A DNA stretch of 64,000 bases from Micromonospora siamensis (GCF_900090305.1 NZ_LT607751.1:4712001-4776000); one strand, 5' to 3'. Shown: positions 48,301 to 56,558, counted from the first letter of the stretch. The notes: generated by a model not told the origin, from the letters alone. Numbers and translations are program-made.

Positions 48301-50832
48301 CTCGCCGGTGGCGGCCTGCCGGGTCGGGTAGAGCGTCGGGTCGCCGGACTTGACCCAGACCTCGCCGGTCTGCGTCACGTCGATGGTGCGGTCGTTCGCG
48401 ACGTCCTTGTTGCCGTCCTTGTCGACCACCAGGAAGCCGACCGACTTTGCGCCCGGCTTCAGCTTCACCCAGGCGAACCGGCCGAACGAGTCCTCGCCCG
48501 CGAACGGCTGCCCCTTGGGCCACTCGGTGGCGTACGCCGGGTCGATGTCGCCCCAGGCGTACAGGCCCCAGTCGTCGTAGCCGCCGGCCGGGCGCTGGTA
48601 GTGCACGACCGCCCAGTCACGAGAGGCGCCCTGCGCCGGAGTGCCGACCACGCCGGTGGTGCGGGCGGTGGTGATCCGGCCCTTGCCGTCGCGGACCACG
48701 GCCTTGTACTCCACCTTCGTGCCGCCGGCCAGGCCGGTCAGGTCGTGGTGGACGGTGTACGGGGCGGTGTCGGCCCGGCCGAGCAGCGTCCAACGGCCGC
48801 CCTCGGGGCGGGCGGCGAAGGTCACCGTGGCCAGCGGGTCACCGGTCACCTGGGCGGTGACGGCGATCTTGGTGGCGACCGGGGCGTCGCCCGGCTCGGT
48901 CAGGGTGACCTGCGGGGCCGCGCCGGCCTGCGGGATGGCCCGACCGGCCTTGAGCACGACCGCCGACATGGCGGGCACGGTCAGGGACAGCTTGCCGTCC
49001 GCGCCGGCGGTGGCGGCGGCCGCGCCGCCGTACACGCCGGTGAAGGTGGTGCCGGCCGACCAGGTGTCCACGGTGACAGTCTGCGGGCTGTCGGCGTTGT
49101 TCACCGCGGCGACGTACTCGATGCGGTCGGAGGGCAGCACGCGGGAGACGGCGAAGACGCCGGGGCCGTCGGCGGCGTACCGGGTGACCTGGACGCCGTC
49201 GCGCAGGGCCGGGTTGGCCTTACGCAGCTTGCCCAGCTCGGCGATGGTGCGGTAGAGCGGGTGCGTGGTGTCGTACTGGTCCGAGGCGTGGGTGCGGGTG
49301 GTGCCGATCAGGTCGTCGTCGAGGTAGTCCGCCGTCTTGGAGGCGAACATGTCCTGCCGGGCATCCTTGTCGCCACCGGGGCCGGTGAAGCCCTGCTCGT
49401 CGCCGGAGTAGACGACGGGCTGGCCACGGGTGAGGAACATCAGTTGGTGGGCGAGCTGGTCACGGCGCAGCTGGCTGGCGTCGTCACCGCCGTTCGCGGC
49501 GATGAACGAGCCGATCCGGCCCATGTCGTGGTTGCCGAGGAAGGTGGTCAACCGGCCCGCGTCGGTGTCCCGGGCGGCGTAGAGCGAGTCCTTGGCGTAC
49601 ACGTCGGCGAGCGCCTTGGCCGAGCCGTTCGCGGCGGTGTAGCCGCGCGCGGCCTCCTGGAAGGAGAAGTCCAGGGTGGCGGGCAGGCCGCCGCGCCGCA
49701 CGTAGGTCGACTCGATCTCCTGGTCGGCGCTGTAGACCTCGCCGAACATGAAGAAGTCCTTCTTGCCGGCCTTCTCGGCCGCCCGCTCGATGCCCCGGCT
49801 GAACTGCGGCCAGAAGTCGAGGTTGGCGTGCTTGACGGTGTCGAGCCGGAAGCCGTCGACGCCGGTGCTGCCGATCCAGTCGCCGTAGACCTTGGTCAGC
49901 CCACGGACCACCTCGGGACGCTCGGTCCACAGGTCGTCCAGGCCGAAGAAGTCGCCGTACTCGCTGTTCTCGCCCGCGAAGGTCGAGTCACCGCGGTTGT
50001 GGTACATCGTCACGTCGTTGAGCCAGCCCGGCACCTTGACCTTCGCGTCGCCGGCGTTGTCGAACACCGGCGTGTACGGGAAGGAGGTCTTGTCGACCTT
50101 CGGGAACGCCCGGGTGCCGTCGGCGTAGTTGCGGTCCTCGAAGGCCCGCCCCTGCGCGTCGGTGTACGGCGAGGTCTTCTTGTCGATGTACGCGTACTTG
50201 TCCTCGGCGTACTTGATGACGTCGGCGGTGTGGTTGACGATGACGTCGAGGTAGACCTTGATGCCCCGCTGGTGGGCCAGCTTGACCAGCTTCTTCAGCT
50301 CGTCGTTGGTGCCGAAGTGCGGGTCGACCTGGGTGAAGTCGGTGATCCAGTAACCGTGGTAGCCGGCGGAGACGTCCGCGCCGGTGCCCTGCACGGGCCG
50401 GTTCTTGAAGATCGGGGCGAGCCAGATGGCGGTGGTGCCCAGGCCCTGGACGTAGTCCAGCTTGTCGATCAGGCCCTTGAGGTCGCCGCCGTGGTAGAAG
50501 CCCTTGTCCTTCGGGTCGAGGCCGGTGCGCAGCCGGTCACCGGTGAGGCCGCCCCGGTCGTTGCGCGGGTCGCCGTTGGCGAACCGGTCCGGCAGGACGA
50601 AGTAGAACTGCTCGGCGCGGGCGGTGTTGTCGGCGGCCTTGAGCAGGATCTCGGGGGACGGCTCGGTACGCCACTGCGGCGCGCCCGCGGCGGCCAGCGG
50701 ATCGGTGGCGGCGGTGCGCTCGATGGCGTCGGCGCCGAGCTGGTTGACGGCGACGGGGACGCCGACGAGGGCGAGGGTGAGGGCGGAGACCAAGGCGAGC
50801 AGTGCCTTGTGCGTTATCGGCGGGGGTTTCAT
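45334..50832 (-). CDS. pulA: secreted bifunctional alpha-amylase/pullulanase
   Basis: 1832 aa from ATG 50832 (AGGAAGG 6 nt upstream; signal peptide MKPPPITHKALLALVSALTLAL to about 32). The first GH13 catalytic module (about 75-560) has VNHTAD, GFRLDTVKHANL (about 324), GEVY (about 362) and GNHDMGR (about 431). An Ig-like domain and two CBM41 starch-binding modules follow. The second module is a type I pullulanase with YNWGYDP (about 1307), FRFDLMGHH (about 1427), GEGWN (about 1464) and AHDNEI (about 1594). It hydrolyses alpha-1,4 and alpha-1,6 bonds outside the cell. Confidence 0.93.
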   Translation of the reverse strand: MKPPPITHKALLALVSALTLALVGVPVAVNQLGADAIERTAATDPLAAAGAPQWRTEPSPEILLKAADNTARAEQFYFVLPDRFANGDPRNDRGGLTGDRLRTGLDPKDKGFYHGGDLKGLIDKLDYVQGLGTTAIWLAPIFKNRPVQGTGADVSAGYHGYWITDFTQVDPHFGTNDELKKLVKLAHQRGIKVYLDVIVNHTADVIKYAEDKYAYIDKKTSPYTDAQGRAFEDRNYADGTRAFPKVDKTSFPYTPVFDNAGDAKVKVPGWLNDVTMYHNRGDSTFAGENSEYGDFFGLDDLWTERPEVVRGLTKVYGDWIGSTGVDGFRLDTVKHANLDFWPQFSRGIERAAEKAGKKDFFMFGEVYSADQEIESTYVRRGGLPATLDFSFQEAARGYTAANGSAKALADVYAKDSLYAARDTDAGRLTTFLGNHDMGRIGSFIAANGGDDASQLRRDQLAHQLMFLTRGQPVVYSGDEQGFTGPGGDKDARQDMFASKTADYLDDDLIGTTRTHASDQYDTTHPLYRTIAELGKLRKANPALRDGVQVTRYAADGPGVFAVSRVLPSDRIEYVAAVNNADSPQTVTVDTWSAGTTFTGVYGGAAAATAGADGKLSLTVPAMSAVVLKAGRAIPQAGAAPQVTLTEPGDAPVATKIAVTAQVTGDPLATVTFAARPEGGRWTLLGRADTAPYTVHHDLTGLAGGTKVEYKAVVRDGKGRITTARTTGVVGTPAQGASRDWAVVHYQRPAGGYDDWGLYAWGDIDPAYATEWPKGQPFAGEDSFGRFAWVKLKPGAKSVGFLVVDKDGNKDVANDRTIDVTQTGEVWVKSGDPTLYPTRQAATGEPDPAVAEGTAVIHWRKADNDYAGWGLHLWDGAANPTDWSSPLKPEKIDSFGAVFRVPLAAGATGLSYIIHNGDNKDQPDDQRLDFASAGREVWLLGGVKGRLLPATSSGVAKDVDITKQKAQWIDRSTIAWPTGPTDGKRYALAVAPDGGLTVADGELAGTYTSIPLRAQRNGLTEAQRAAYPHLWSYQAFTLDRGDLGKVPAALRGQLVVTERDAEGTLLGATGVQIPGVLDDVYRRATDVKLGPTFAGKVPTLSVWAPTARTVALELFDSPTAQPRTVAMRRDDRTGVWSVRGMRDWAGKYYRYQVQAWQPAAQKVVTASVTDPYSVALAPNSTHSQIVDLTDPALAPAGWAALRKPAAPPSAKAQISELSVRDFSIADDTVPAERRGTYLAFTDPKTAGMKHLKALGDAGVNYLHLLPAFDFATIPERRAEQAQPDCDLAKLPADSDQQQKCIAAVADKDGYNWGYDPLHYTVPEGGYAVDPEGAKRTTEFRQMVAGVNQAGLRVVMDVVYNHTSASGTDPKSVLDQVVPGYYHRLLEDGSIANSTCCANTAPEHAMMGKLVVDSLVTWAKAYKVDGFRFDLMGHHPKANILAVRAALDKLTLARDGVDGKKILLYGEGWNFGEVANDARFVQATQGNMAGTGIGTFNDRLRDAVRGGGPFDGNPRVQGFASGLFSDPNGDPVNGSAAEQKARLLHYQDLIKVGLTGNLRGYRFTDSSGKQVTGAQVDYNGAPAGYTAAPGEAVTYVDAHDNEILFDALAFKLPQGTSAADRARMQVLALSTTALGQGTGFVAAGSERLRSKSLDRNSFNSGDWFNQIRWDCAQGNGFGAGLPPEQDNKDKWSYAKPLLADAKLVPDCAAINLADARYAELLKIRESSPVFGLATAAQVQKRVAFPLSGEKETPGVLTMTLDARGLGGKWKSVTVVFNSTPEAATQQVAKLRGADVALHPVLRNSADQALRSASFDRTSGTFTVPARSVAVFVQN

Positions 50833-50864
50833 CGACGGCCTTCCTCTGGTCGTGATTCGCCCGC

Positions 50865-50902
50865 ACGCTAGCTCTTGCCGAAACATTCTGCAATACCTTG
50901 CA
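50865..50902 (-). promoter_or_regulatory. promoter with operator-like inverted repeat for the amylopullulanase
   Basis: On the minus strand TTGCAG (-35), 17 nt, TAGCGT (-10). TGCAA-TACC-TTGCA (50889-50902, + strand) is a perfect inverted repeat covering the -35 box, as expected for a LacI-type repressor such as MalR. The regulator is not in the window. More TTGC-A/G half-sites occur up to 50935. Confidence 0.6.
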
Positions 50903-51001
50903 AACGGAGTCGCAACAAAGCAGTGCTCTTGCGAAACGAACCGTGGCTCCACAGGCCACCCGTCGTCGCCGAGGGTGACGGCGACCCCCTCCCACCGGGG
51001 T

Positions 51002-51745
51002 CTATCGCCCGGTGCAGGGGGTGTCGTCGACGCTGCACCCGCTCGGGCTGGTGGCACCGCCGGTCCGTTCGAAGTGGAACCGCAGCGGCACCGAGGCACC
51101 GGCCACCAGGTCCTCGCCGCTGGTGAAGGTCCAGGTGTCACCGGACCTGCCGACGCCACCCTGCGGCGCCCCCTCGATCCAGGCGGTCACCAGCTCGCCC
51201 ACCGGGAACGTCAGCCGCACCGTCCAGGCCCGCGGCTCGCCGGCCGCATTGCTCACCAGCACCTCGCCGATGAAGGCGTCGTCGAACGTCTCGAGCACCT
51301 GGTAGCGCCCGGTCACCACGGGTGGCGTGGACGGTGGGACCGGCTCGGGGGCCGCCGGCGTCGACGGAGCCGCCGGGCCGGTGGCCGGCGCGGCGCCGAC
51401 GGTCCCGCCGTTCGCCGGTGGAAGCGGGGTCGCGGTCCGCACCACCGGGGGCACGCTGGAGCGCGGCGAGAGCCCGGGCAGCGCCGCCGGGGGCGGCGTG
51501 GCGGAGACGCCCCCGGTCGACGGGGACGCCGGGCCGGAACCCGCCGACGACGGAGGCAGCTCCGGCAACGGCATCGTGGCGTCCGCCCGCGGCAGCGCCG
51601 CACCGCCCGGCGCCCGCCCCCGGTACGCCCCCAGGGCGACCAGCAGCAGCACCACCATCACGATCACGCCGATCGACACCAGCACCCACGGCGAGGAGCT
51701 GACCACCGAGGCGGCACCGGAGCGGACACGACGCGTGCCGGACAT
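51002..51745 (-). CDS. membrane-anchored CBM2-like protein 1
   Basis: 247 aa. ATG 51745 has GAGGAGG 4 nt upstream. One transmembrane helix (about 21-41, VLVSIGVIVMVVLLLVALGAY), a long Pro/Ser/Ala linker, and a C-terminal beta-sandwich with CBM2 features (GRYQVLETFDDAFIGEVLVSN, RAWTVRLTF, CSVDDTPCTGR with two Cys). It is likely to sit on the cell surface and bind polysaccharide. It is paralogous to the next gene and downstream of the amylopullulanase. Binding target unproven. Confidence 0.75.
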   Translation of the reverse strand: MSGTRRVRSGAASVVSSSPWVLVSIGVIVMVVLLLVALGAYRGRAPGGAALPRADATMPLPELPPSSAGSGPASPSTGGVSATPPPAALPGLSPRSSVPPVVRTATPLPPANGGTVGAAPATGPAAPSTPAAPEPVPPSTPPVVTGRYQVLETFDDAFIGEVLVSNAAGEPRAWTVRLTFPVGELVTAWIEGAPQGGVGRSGDTWTFTSGEDLVAGASVPLRFHFERTGGATSPSGCSVDDTPCTGR

Positions 51746-51831
51746 CTGCCCTCCTCAGTGGCCTGTCCGGAGAGACTAGCGATGATCGGCTATGTCGGGA
51801 AGCGCCCGACCCGTCCCCGCCGCCCCCGCGG

Positions 51832-52533
51832 TCAACCGATCGTGCAGGCCGCGCCGTCGACGGTGCACTGCCAGGGCTGGTCGCCGGTGCCGTTGCGGAA
51901 GAAACGGACGGTCACCGTGGTGGCCTGTCCGGCGCCCAGCGCGCTGGTGCCGCCCACCACGTACCCGCCACCGTCCGCACCGACCGAGACGCCACCGGAG
52001 AGGGGCTCGGCCCGCTTGACGTTGCCGGCGAAGCCCAACTCCACCTGCCACTGCCGGGCCTCGTCGGATCCGTTGTCCACGCGCAGCACCGCGTCGAAGG
52101 AGTCCCGGTTGCTGGCGACCACCTGGTAACGGGCGGTCAGCCGACCGGAGGCCGAACCGAGCACCACCGGGGGCGCCCCGGACGCCGACGGGCTGCCGGC
52201 CGACCGCGTGGCGGTGGGCCTGGCCGACGCGCTCGGCGACCCCGACGGTGACGCGCTCGCCTGCGGTGATCTGGTCGCCTGCACCGCCACGACCGGGGCG
52301 TCCCCGGTCGACACCGGACCGGCCGACGACGGCGAGGCAGGCAGGGTGGGCAGATAGAGCGGCGGGGCCGGCGGTGGCACGGCCTGGTGCTCCGTGCCCC
52401 GGAACGACAACATCGCGAAGACCAGCAACACCGCCAGCAGGCCGGCGCCCACGAGCACCACCAGCCACGGCACGGACGTCAGCACGGCCGGCGCGGATCG
52501 CGCCCCCGGTCGCGCGGCGATCCGGTCGTCCAT
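51832..52533 (-). CDS. membrane-anchored CBM2-like protein 2
   Basis: 233 aa from ATG 52533 (GAGGGGG 6 nt upstream; GTG 52536 is the alternative). Same design as its neighbour: N-terminal helix (about 18-45), Ser/Ala/Pro linker, and a C-terminal CBM2-like domain (ARYQVVASNRDSFDAVLRVDNGS, RQWQVELGF, QCTVDGAACTIG). Two Cys are conserved in the end motif. Probably a duplicate of the adjacent gene. Confidence 0.75.
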   Translation of the reverse strand: MDDRIAARPGARSAPAVLTSVPWLVVLVGAGLLAVLLVFAMLSFRGTEHQAVPPPAPPLYLPTLPASPSSAGPVSTGDAPVVAVQATRSPQASASPSGSPSASARPTATRSAGSPSASGAPPVVLGSASGRLTARYQVVASNRDSFDAVLRVDNGSDEARQWQVELGFAGNVKRAEPLSGGVSVGADGGGYVVGGTSALGAGQATTVTVRFFRNGTGDQPWQCTVDGAACTIG

Positions 52534-52672
52534 CACATTCCCCCTCGTCGAGGCCGACGCGCAGCGTAGCCAGCGACGCCGACACCTGCGAGCCGACCCG
52601 CTGATCCGGCACGGACGACCGGTGAGTCGGGGAGCAGGGGGCGGGTCACGGCCGACGCGGTGCCCGCACCGG

Positions 52673-53077
52673 TCAGTCCCGCCGGCCGCCGAACACCGTA
52701 CGCCAGAGCAGCAGTGTCGCGCCGACAGCGTACAGTGAGATCGCGAGCATCACTCCGAACACGACATAGGCGGCCCAGTTGCCGTCCGCCCGGGTCAGCA
52801 GGACCGTCGAGACGGCCGCGAGCAGGCCGAAGACCAGCAGGATCACCACCCCACGCAGCCGCAGGCCACGGCGGCTGGCCACCGGCCGGGTCAGGCCGGG
52901 CCCGCCGTCCGCACCGCGCCGCAACCGGCGTACGGACAGCACCCCGCCGATCGCGCCGACCAGCGCGATCCCCATCGTCACCCAGGAACGGGCGGCCGCG
53001 AACATCACCACCCCGGCGACGCAGGCGGCGGTCAGCATCACCTGGAACCAGAGCGGTCCCTCGTCCCGGCCGGACAT
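52673..53077 (-). CDS. small membrane protein of unknown function
   Basis: 134 aa from ATG 53077 (or GTG 53080). About three to four hydrophobic helices (VMLTAACVAGVVMFAAA, VTMGIALVGAIGGVLSV, GVVILLVFGLLAAVSTVLL, YVVFGVMLAISLYAVGATLLL). No motif. Gap of 12 nt to the next gene upstream, suggesting an operon. Confidence 0.75.
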   Translation of the reverse strand: MSGRDEGPLWFQVMLTAACVAGVVMFAAARSWVTMGIALVGAIGGVLSVRRLRRGADGGPGLTRPVASRRGLRLRGVVILLVFGLLAAVSTVLLTRADGNWAAYVVFGVMLAISLYAVGATLLLWRTVFGGRRD

Positions 53078-53089
53078 CACCGCTCCCGG

Positions 53090-53485
53090 TCAGCCGCGGA
53101 TGACGGTGCAGATGACCGGCCCGTCGGGGGTGCTGCGCAGCAGATAGCGGTAGTGCTCCCCGGGCACCGCCCGCCCCTGGCTGTCGAGGAACTCCCACTC
53201 GACGGCGACCATCGTCAACGCCCCGGAGAACGGCTGCACGTCGTCGATCACCGCGTTCGCCGCGACCAACTCACGCTCCTGGTAGTCCGGGGCGGCGCCC
53301 ACGAAGGACAGCGCCACCGCCGCCGGCGAGGTGAACGAGAAGCTGTACGTGTCGGCGACCACCAGCCCGGGCAACGCGTAACAGGCGGCCACGCCGGCCA
53401 CGTCCCCGGCGGTCAGCGCCACGCCGTACCGGTCGAAGAATTCGGTCAACGTGTCGAGATCGGTGGAAGCCTTCACAGTCGACAC
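53090..53485 (-). CDS. NTF2-like (SnoaL-type) small protein
   Basis: 131 aa from GTG 53485 with a G-rich sequence upstream. NTF2-like pattern: DLDTLTEFFDRYGVALTAGDVAGVAACYALPGLVVAD near the N-terminus and a beta-rich end (VAVEWEFLDSQGRAVPGEHYRYLLR). Such proteins are small enzymes or ligand-binding subunits; no catalytic set is obvious. Start uncertain (GTG 53476 is also possible). Confidence 0.7.
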   Translation of the reverse strand: MSTVKASTDLDTLTEFFDRYGVALTAGDVAGVAACYALPGLVVADTYSFSFTSPAAVALSFVGAAPDYQERELVAANAVIDDVQPFSGALTMVAVEWEFLDSQGRAVPGEHYRYLLRSTPDGPVICTVIRG

Positions 53486-53513
53486 AGTTGCCCCCCGCCG
53501 ACCTCGGCAAACC

Positions 53514-54176
53514 TCAACGCGCCGGTATCCGTACCTCGATCTCGGCACCGAGCCGGGCCTCCCCGGTGAGCCCGAGGTCGTCCCCGCTCCAGAAGCGTCC
53601 CGGGTCGTACCAGTTGGGCCGGCGTCCGGCGGGCAGCAACCCCATCGCCTCGTACGTCACCGCCACCACCTCGGCGCAGTACGCCTTCTCCAGGGTGCGG
53701 TCCGACGGGGCGGCGGCGGGGCGTTCCCGCCGGGGCACTTTCGGCAGCCGGACGTTGGGCACCCGGCCCCGCGCCCAACGCCAGGCGAGCTGGGCGGTGG
53801 ACGGGAACGGGGTGCCGTCGAGGCGGGCGACCGTCCGCAGCACGGCCTGTTCCATCTCCGGGCCGGCCGGCGGCTCCAGCTGGCGCAGCCAGGCGCGCTG
53901 GCCGTACCGGTTGGCCCAGACGCAGACCGCGTCCCGCAGGTCGTGCAGCTGGACGCCGCGCTGGTGGGTGCCCGACCACATGTCCGGCAACGACCGGCCC
54001 AGCTCGGCGTGCCACATCAACGGCGGCATGTCGTCCAGCACGACCGCCATGCCGACGTGGTTGACCGGGCTGTTCGTGGTCAACTGGATGGCCCGGTCGG
54101 GCACGCTGCGGCCCCGGAAGACCCACACGTCCCCGGTACGGGTCAGCTCGACCGCCTCGTCCAAGCTGATGCTCAT
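53514..54176 (-). CDS. permuted papain-like (YiiX/NlpC-type) hydrolase
   Basis: 220 aa from ATG 54176. The start is chosen to open the GDVWVFRGRSVPDRAI motif; the longer frame upstream has no family character. NHVGMAVVLDD (His near 40) and AYCAEVVAVTYEAMG (Cys near 165) are the permuted papain-like catalytic pair of the YiiX/NlpC family, which cut lipid or amide bonds. No signal peptide. Divergent from a small membrane protein. The substrate is unknown. Confidence 0.75.
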   Translation of the reverse strand: MSISLDEAVELTRTGDVWVFRGRSVPDRAIQLTTNSPVNHVGMAVVLDDMPPLMWHAELGRSLPDMWSGTHQRGVQLHDLRDAVCVWANRYGQRAWLRQLEPPAGPEMEQAVLRTVARLDGTPFPSTAQLAWRWARGRVPNVRLPKVPRRERPAAAPSDRTLEKAYCAEVVAVTYEAMGLLPAGRRPNWYDPGRFWSGDDLGLTGEARLGAEIEVRIPAR

Positions 54177-54221
54177 GCCGTCGCCTCGCTGCACTGGCTC
54201 ATGAGCGACTACCCTAAGCCG

Positions 54222-54413
54222 ATGCGGCAACGGATGCGGTGGTGGAAGGTGCTCGGACTGGCCGGCCTGGCCGGAGTGGCGGCGTCCGGTGTGGTCATCG
54301 CGCGCGCCGAGCGGCGCCGCCGGGCGTACACGCCGGAGGAGATCCGGGCGCGGCTTAGGGACCGGCACGCCCAGGCCACCGCCGTCACCACCCCGGCCGA
54401 CGACCCCGCCTGA
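54222..54413 (+). CDS. small membrane-anchored protein, 63 aa
   Basis: 63 aa: a basic start MRQRMRWWK, one hydrophobic segment VLGLAGLAGVAASGVVIA, and a charged C-terminus with AERRRRAYTPEEIRARLRDR and a flexible tail. ATG 54222 is supported by TACCCT 6 nt upstream (leaderless); ATG 54201 is in frame too. Common actinobacterial layout; function unknown. Confidence 0.7.
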   Translation: MRQRMRWWKVLGLAGLAGVAASGVVIARAERRRRAYTPEEIRARLRDRHAQATAVTTPADDPA

Positions 54414-55180
54414 CACCCGCCGCCTCTGCCACAGCCGACGCCACAGCGGGCGCGACTGCCAGCGCCAGGGCCGGGGCACTGCCAAGGCCGGGCGCGCGGC
54501 CGGGCGCGCGGCCCCGGTTGCCGAACCCAGCACCATCACTCCGCCCGGACAGCCCACTCGCGGCATCCGGGAGGCGGACCCCTGCCCCCGACGGTCCGAC
54601 GTCGGCGATGACGCGGAGGGTAGGGCAGAGCCGGCCCACCGGGCGCTTCCACCCGCGGGTGGAACACCATGGCTGTCTCCGGGCCCGTTTGACATCCATG
54701 GCGTTCCACTCACGCATGTCGCCGCCAGGCAGCATGGGCGGAATGTCCGGTTGCGGTGTTCCGGGTGTCGGGTTTGTGAGCGGCGTCCGGTGGCGGGCGG
54801 CACTCGGGGGGCGGAATCGCGGGCGGGGCCGGGGCGTTGTACCTGGCATACCGCAGGCACTCCCAGCCCGCCGGCCCCCGGCAAGACCCGGCGGAATGCC
54901 GGAGCGAGCCGCACGGTTACACCCCCGGACCGCGCAGCACCGGTCCCCGGCAAGGCCCCGGCGGAATGCCGGAGCGAGCCGCACCGTTACACCCCCGGAC
55001 CGCGAAGCACCGGTCCCCGGCAGAGCCGGCGGGAATCATCCCCGGCCACCGGCCGTTACATCCCCGGGCCACCCGAGCAGCCACCCCCGTGAGCGCCGGG
55101 ACCCCGCAGACTTTCCCCCCCGCGCGGCACCCCCGCATCACCCGCCGCGCACACCCCCGAACGCAGAGGAGCACGCCATC
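54414..55180. other. 767-bp non-coding region with 70-bp tandem repeats
   Basis: No gene recognised. The right part carries a 69-70 bp direct repeat in two full copies and a degenerate third copy, then the C39-like gene ribosome binding site. Overlapping ORFs have repeat-derived proline/arginine composition. Confidence 0.6.
54876..55083. repeat. 70-bp tandem repeat, two copies and a degenerate third
   Basis: Units start at 54876, 54945 and 55015. The first two share almost all bases (CGGCGGAATGCCGGAGCGAG, GCACCGGT); the third keeps only parts. CCGGCGGAATGCCGG inside the unit is a palindrome. Confidence 0.85.
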
Positions 55181-55840
55181 ATGCGTACCGACATTCTGCG
55201 CAAGACCGTCCTGACCGCCACCGGCGTCATCGCCACCGCCGGCGGAATCGCCGGCCCCGCCATCGCCGCCCAGGCCGCTCCCGCCACCGGCACCCCGACC
55301 GCCCAGGTCCAGACCGACCGCAAGGGCCACGGCGAACGCGAGCTCAACGTGCGCTACGAGGCGCAGCCGAACTTCTACTACTGCGGCCCCGCCGCCACCC
55401 GCAACGCCCTCTCCGTCCAGGGCAAGGACATCAACGTCGACGCGATGGCCAAGGAGATGGGCACGACCGAGGCTGGCACCAACAGCATCAACGACATCAC
55501 TCCGGTGTTGAACAAGGAGACCGGTAAGGACGTGTACCGGTCGGTGGAGATCAAGGACCGTAAGGCCGACGACAAGCAGACCGACAAGCTGCGCGCCGAC
55601 ATCGTCGAGACCGTCGACGACGGCCGGGCCGTGGTCGCGAACATCGCCGGCACCGCGGTGGACACCGACGGCAACACGCACTCCTTCGAGGGCGGGCACT
55701 ACATCTCCGTGGTGGGTTACCGCGATGGTGGGAAGACCGTGACGATCGCCGACTCGGCCGACCCGAACATGGCCTCCTACCGGATGAGCGTGGACAACCT
55801 CGCCGACTGGATCGCCACCCGCGGCTACACCGCCAGCTGA
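55181..55840 (+). CDS. secreted C39-like cysteine peptidase domain protein
   Basis: 219 aa. ATG 55181 preceded by AGAGGAG. Signal peptide to about residue 33 (ATAGGIAGPAIAAQAAPA). C39-like catalytic residues: Cys in YYCGPAATRNAL (about 67), His in GGHYISVVGY (about 173) and Asp in IADSADPN (about 190). There is no transporter domain, so it is a free extracellular protease-like protein. Substrate unknown. Ends in a shared hairpin terminator. Confidence 0.85.
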   Translation: MRTDILRKTVLTATGVIATAGGIAGPAIAAQAAPATGTPTAQVQTDRKGHGERELNVRYEAQPNFYYCGPAATRNALSVQGKDINVDAMAKEMGTTEAGTNSINDITPVLNKETGKDVYRSVEIKDRKADDKQTDKLRADIVETVDDGRAVVANIAGTAVDTDGNTHSFEGGHYISVVGYRDGGKTVTIADSADPNMASYRMSVDNLADWIATRGYTAS

Positions 55841-55855
55841 CCCCGATCAACCGAC

Positions 55856-55889
55856 AAGGGCCCGACCCCCCACCCGGGGTCGGGCCCTT
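55856..55889. terminator. bidirectional hairpin terminator
   Basis: AAGGGCCCGACCCC / GGGGTCGGGCCCTT stem (14 bp, 6-nt loop) with TTT at the right end, between the convergent C39-like and DedA genes. Confidence 0.85.
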
Positions 55890-55904
55890 TCGGCGTACCC
55901 GGGG

Positions 55905-56558
55905 TCAGCGGTCGGCGGTCGCCACCGGCTCGGTCTGCTCGGTGGGTTCGGTGGCCGCCCCCCGGTGCGCCCGGCGGCGCAGCCACCAGGTGCTGCCGAC
56001 GCCGGCCAGCACGGCGACGACCAGGCCGGCCCAGGAGATGTCCTTGAGCCAGTGCTCGGCCGCCCGCCCCACGCTGTAGAGCAGGTACGTCGTGCCGAAG
56101 GCCCAGACCAGGCCGCCGGCCGCGTTGGCCAGCAGGAACCGGCGGTACGGCACGTGCAGCGCGCCGGCCAGCGGCCCGGCGAGGATGCGCAGCAGGGCCA
56201 CGAAGCGGCCGAAGAAGACGGCCCAGACGCCGTGCCGGGCGAAGCTCTGCTCGGCCCGGGCGATCTGTGCCGGGCCCAGGTGCCTCGGGAACCGCCGGCC
56301 CAGCCGGTGCAGCAGGGGCCGGCCGCCCCGGCGGCCGACGGCGTACCCGATGGAGTCGCCGACGATGGCGCCGAACGCCGCGGCGGCGGCCACCCACTCC
56401 GGCTCGACCACCCCGGTCGCGGCGAGCAGCGCCGAGCTGACCAGGACGATCTCGCCGGGCAGCGGCACGCCCATGCTCTCCACGCCGATCACTGCGGCGA
56501 CGATCAGGTAGACGGTGAGCGGAGGCAGCGCCGAGAGCCAGTGTTGTACGTCGACCAC
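55905..56558 (-). CDS. DedA family membrane protein
   Basis: 217 aa, GTG start with GGGGTGAC upstream. DedA motifs: ESMGVPLPGE (re-entrant loop), AFGAIVGDSIGYAVGRRGG, FFGRFVALLRILAGPLAG, GGLVWAFGTTYLLYS. About five membrane segments. DedA proteins move undecaprenyl phosphate or other lipids across the membrane, so it may serve the peptidoglycan route of the region. Not in an operon with murD2 or murL. Confidence 0.93.
   Translation of the reverse strand: MVDVQHWLSALPPLTVYLIVAAVIGVESMGVPLPGEIVLVSSALLAATGVVEPEWVAAAAAFGAIVGDSIGYAVGRRGGRPLLHRLGRRFPRHLGPAQIARAEQSFARHGVWAVFFGRFVALLRILAGPLAGALHVPYRRFLLANAAGGLVWAFGTTYLLYSVGRAAEHWLKDISWAGLVVAVLAGVGSTWWLRRRAHRGAATEPTEQTEPVATADR

Noticed and set aside
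45307..50871. A 1854-codon ORF antisense to the amylopullulanase
   Set aside because: A long shadow frame caused by GC3 bias; no domain is recognisable, while the other strand has perfect GH13 and CBM41 motifs.
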